Both the position numbers and the translations under genes were made by a program. A stretch of DNA of 7,550 nucleotides from Candidatus Thiothrix singaporensis. Lineage in GTDB: Bacteria > Pseudomonadota > Gammaproteobacteria > Thiotrichales > Thiotrichaceae. Below, piece by piece: positions 6,120 to 7,550 of the stretch. How positions within the stretch are numbered: position 1 is the stretch's first letter; each line of letters starts with the position of its first letter. A model generated the notes under the pieces. The model was not told where the DNA came from and searched no databases. It saw only the letters and a program-made list of their open reading frames with translations. The stretch is from assembly GCA_013693955.1 (NCBI GenBank), contig CP059265.1, positions 828,620 to 836,169 on the forward strand, read 5' to 3'.

Positions 6120-6418
6120 TAGAACTCACATTGCATGAACATTGGGTGCTTAATTGTTTAGTCCGTAATCGCGCCCACTTTTATTACGACTCTATTGATT
6201 ATAAAAACGCGCCGGACATTAACACCCTAAAGGATTTGTACCTCGAACATTTCCAAGGTTTGCTTGGTCAACCAGTTAAAATAGTTAAATCCGACACTAC
6301 TGACTCAATAGAAAATCGAGCCAATACCATCATTGATAAGCTGCTGGGGAATGATGCAGTTTCGTACAAAAACAGGAAGCATAGAAAATCCAACTTTCAG
6401 GTCATTGACGTGTGCTGA
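6116..6418 (+). CDS. Unknown small soluble protein
   Basis: The product has 100 residues. The ATG at 6116 is chosen because AAAGG lies 6-7 nt upstream and the start overlaps the previous stop as ATGA; a GTG at 6098 would add six residues. The sequence begins MIELTLHEHWVLNCLVRNRA and is mixed helical, with an aromatic patch HFYYDSIDY and an acidic middle (DINTLKDLYLEHF). The last 18 residues are very basic (YKNRKHRKSNF). A different frame open to a TGA at 6522-6524 may be the true C-terminus if bases are missing from the A5 run near 6367-6371. No family recognised. Confidence 0.55.
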   Translation: MIELTLHEHWVLNCLVRNRAHFYYDSIDYKNAPDINTLKDLYLEHFQGLLGQPVKIVKSDTTDSIENRANTIIDKLLGNDAVSYKNRKHRKSNFQVIDVC

Positions 6419-6528
6419 ACAGGATTGTTTGTTAATCATACTTACCAATTGTCAGTTGCTGCTTACTAACCATGCTGCTTTGTGCTATTTGTTTCACTCC
6501 CCAAACAATCATACAAGAAGGTGAATCT

Positions 6529-6880
6529 ATGACTCCATTTGGTAACGAGCAAGAAAATAATGCCACTCAACAAGCAACTAATAACCCAAGGATTCCCCAA
6601 CCATTGATGGAGAAGTGGTAGAACCCGCTACTTCTCCGATAGCTCCCAATAGTCAAATTGCAACGGCAAATAGTCAAAATACTGCCCGTGTGATAATAAT
6701 TAAGCCAAAAACATTAAACCCAAGTATTCACCTGCTGAAGCATCAATCATTCTTAAAGAATTTAAGCTATCGAACCTTAGCGTTGATGATTACTGTCGAC
6801 AAATCAATACACCTTCCCCTGCAACCCTGCGAAAGTGGCTTAAAATGGAGGAGAAGAAGTGTCCACATTGCCGGAAATGA
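6529..6880 (+). pseudogene. Helix-turn-helix protein with C-terminal CPHC motif, two frame breaks
   Basis: The ATG at 6529 follows AAGGTG at 6-nt spacing. The first 22 or so residues (MTPFGNEQENNATQQATNNP) are Asn/Gln-rich. Adding one C to the run at 6595-6598 continues as PTIDGEVVEPATSPIAP..., a Pro/Ser/Asn linker. Adding one A to the run at 6707-6711 continues as NIKPKYSPAEASIILKEFKL and then SVDDYCRQINTPSPATLRKW, which has helix-turn-helix character, ending MEEKKCPHCRK. The corrected length is 117 residues. CPHC may be half of a metal site. The HTH resembles those of transposase OrfA-like or regulatory proteins, but no specific family is assigned. The stop overlaps the next start as ATGA. 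Confidence 0.5.
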
Positions 6881-6948
6881 AGATGAAAATCATAGAGCTG
6901 GAAGCTACGGTAAGGGCTTATGAGAAAAAATTGAGCGTTACAGCTTAA
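6877..6948 (+). CDS. 23-residue helical peptide
   Basis: The ATG at 6877 overlaps the stop of the helix-turn-helix gene (ATGA). GGAGAAGAAG lies upstream, but too far for a strong site. The product MKMKIIELEATVRAYEKKLS has regularly spaced hydrophobics typical of a short coiled coil and may pair with the preceding protein. It could instead be that protein's own C-terminus in another frame. It is the last gene before the nif control region. Confidence 0.4.
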   Translation: MKMKIIELEATVRAYEKKLSVTA

Positions 6949-7135
6949 TCAAGTTGTGAATTTGCTCTCTCAAGTTAGCACTGTTGCAGCAAGGGATAGT
7001 GGTTGTAATGGCTCCTACCCTTGCCAGCACCAAGACAGAATTTCCGTGTTAGGCTGCAACTTCATCAGAACCACAGCTTTTTACCAACAAACCCTCTTCT
7101 TTTCCCTGTCACAAATCCCCTTACTCTTCAATCAT
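6949..7135. other. Gene-free junction between island and nif control region
   Basis: No supported gene, terminator or clear element end is seen. Base composition rises gradually toward the nifE side. The right boundary of the island, if it is an integrated element, should lie here or just to the left, but no target-site duplication matching the left side was found by eye. Confidence 0.4.
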
Positions 7136-7151
7136 TGTCGTATTCCCTACA
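7136..7151 (+). promoter_or_regulatory. NifA upstream activator site
   Basis: The sequence is TGT-N10-ACA, extended to a five-base dyad ATTGT...ACAAT. This is the consensus NifA binding site. It lies about 46 bp upstream of the sigma-54 promoter, or about -72 to -87 relative to the predicted transcription start, within or slightly closer than the usual range for such sites. Confidence 0.8.
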
Positions 7152-7196
7152 ATCAGGAATTCACAATAATCCCTGCAAAAACATAATTCTACATTC

Positions 7197-7212
7197 TGGC
7201 ACATCCCTTGCT
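7197..7212 (+). promoter_or_regulatory. Sigma-54 (RpoN) promoter of nifE
   Basis: TGGCACATCCCTTGCT matches the -24/-12 consensus TGGCAC-R-N3-Y-TTGC-W at every position. Transcription should start near 7223, leaving a leader of about 92 nt before nifE. Together with the NifA site it indicates nitrogen-fixation control by NifA and RpoN, and shows that nifE here begins a transcript rather than being read through from the left. Confidence 0.9.
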
Positions 7213-7314
7213 TTACTTCCCTCATATCGACCCGAGGTCTATGACATAGTGCATTTATGCTCAACGTCAGTTGTGCCGACGGTTCAACTCTGTTGTATCT
7301 GGAGGCTAACGCCC

Positions 7315-7550
7315 ATGATGAAGTCCAAGGACATCGCCGAACTGCTGAACGAGCCAGCCTGCTCCCACAACAAGAAGGAAAAGTCGGGTTGCGCCCGTCC
7401 CAAGCCCGGCGCATCTGCCGGTGGCTGTGCCTTCGACGGCGCACAAATCGCCTTGTTGCCGATTGCGGACGTAGCCCATATCGTCCACGGCAGCATTTCC
7501 TGCGCGGGCAGTTCCTGGGATAACCGTGGCACCCGCTCCAGTGGCTACGC
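7315..7550 (+). CDS. nifE: NifE, nitrogenase iron-molybdenum cofactor scaffold subunit (partial)
   Basis: The reading frame is open from the ATG at 7315 (GGAGG 9 nt upstream; a second ATG follows at 7318) to the window end. It covers 78 codons of a protein usually about 450-480 residues long. NifE pairs with NifN as the cytoplasmic alpha2-beta2 scaffold on which the NifB-cofactor is matured to FeMo-co before transfer to NifDK. Visible hallmarks are [33 protein letters not shown], and [20 protein letters not shown]. Cys38 and Cys63 correspond to cluster-ligand cysteines of Azotobacter NifE (37 and 62). Its G/C-ending codons contrast sharply with the AT-rich island genes. It is probably followed by nifN beyond the window. 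Confidence 0.95.
   Translation, partial: MMKSKDIAELLNEPACSHNKKEKSGCARPKPGASAGGCAFDGAQIALLPIADVAHIVHGSISCAGSSWDNRGTRSSGY

Noticed and set aside
6615..6923. 102-residue frame beginning MVEPATSPIAP
   Set aside because: Its first part is the linker of the helix-turn-helix gene, but its second half is out of frame with the better product (KYSPAEASIILKEF...CPHCRK), so it is not a gene in its own right.
7121..7532. Minus-strand frames over the nifE start
   Set aside because: They are antisense to clear NifE coding sequence and to the sigma-54 promoter, with low-complexity Arg/Ser-rich products.

Overview
The window is an AT-rich accessory island (about 1-6950) joined to GC-richer chromosomal sequence that carries the start of nifE (7315 to the window end). 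The nifE N-terminus has the conserved cysteines and GTRSSG-type motif of proteobacterial NifE. It sits behind a textbook sigma-54 promoter (7197-7212) with a NifA-type upstream site (7136-7151). The host is therefore probably a diazotrophic, NifA-regulated proteobacterium. A gammaproteobacterium is my guess; genus and species cannot be told from this sequence.

Layout. (a) 1-239: 3' remnant of an unidentified plus-strand gene. (b) 240-708: no gene, several hairpins, including a 63-bp attC-like fold at 481-543. (c) 709-4455, minus strand: a cluster read toward the left. In transcription order it encodes a Val/Lys-rich amphipathic protein (4455-3749), three small membrane proteins (3749-3429, 3412-3146, 3149-2718), a terminator hairpin, a soluble 171-residue protein (2576-2061), and an integron-type tyrosine recombinase (1942-709). 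The recombinase carries an N-terminal extension homologous to the neighbouring 171-residue protein. (d) 4456-4767: divergent control region with repeats, a palindrome and a terminator-like hairpin. (e) 4768-5534, plus strand: two overlapping genes of unknown function. (f) 5709-6948, plus strand: a compact chain of very small overlapping genes, including a weak BRO-N/antirepressor-like product and a helix-turn-helix protein with a C-terminal CPHC motif. (g) 6949-7314: nif control region, then nifE.

The island looks like a small integrative element: it has an integrase at one edge, divergent operons, a possible phage-type regulator, stop/start overlaps and many unknown short genes. No replication protein, capsid gene, Zot-type ATPase or conjugation gene is recognisable, so the element type is left open.

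Five genes are interrupted by single-base frame breaks. For four of them (six breaks) each break is repaired by adding one base to a run of four or five identical bases. This points to systematic homopolymer under-calling, or less likely to real decay. The repaired products are coherent (for example all recombinase catalytic residues are recovered), so these genes may be intact in the organism.
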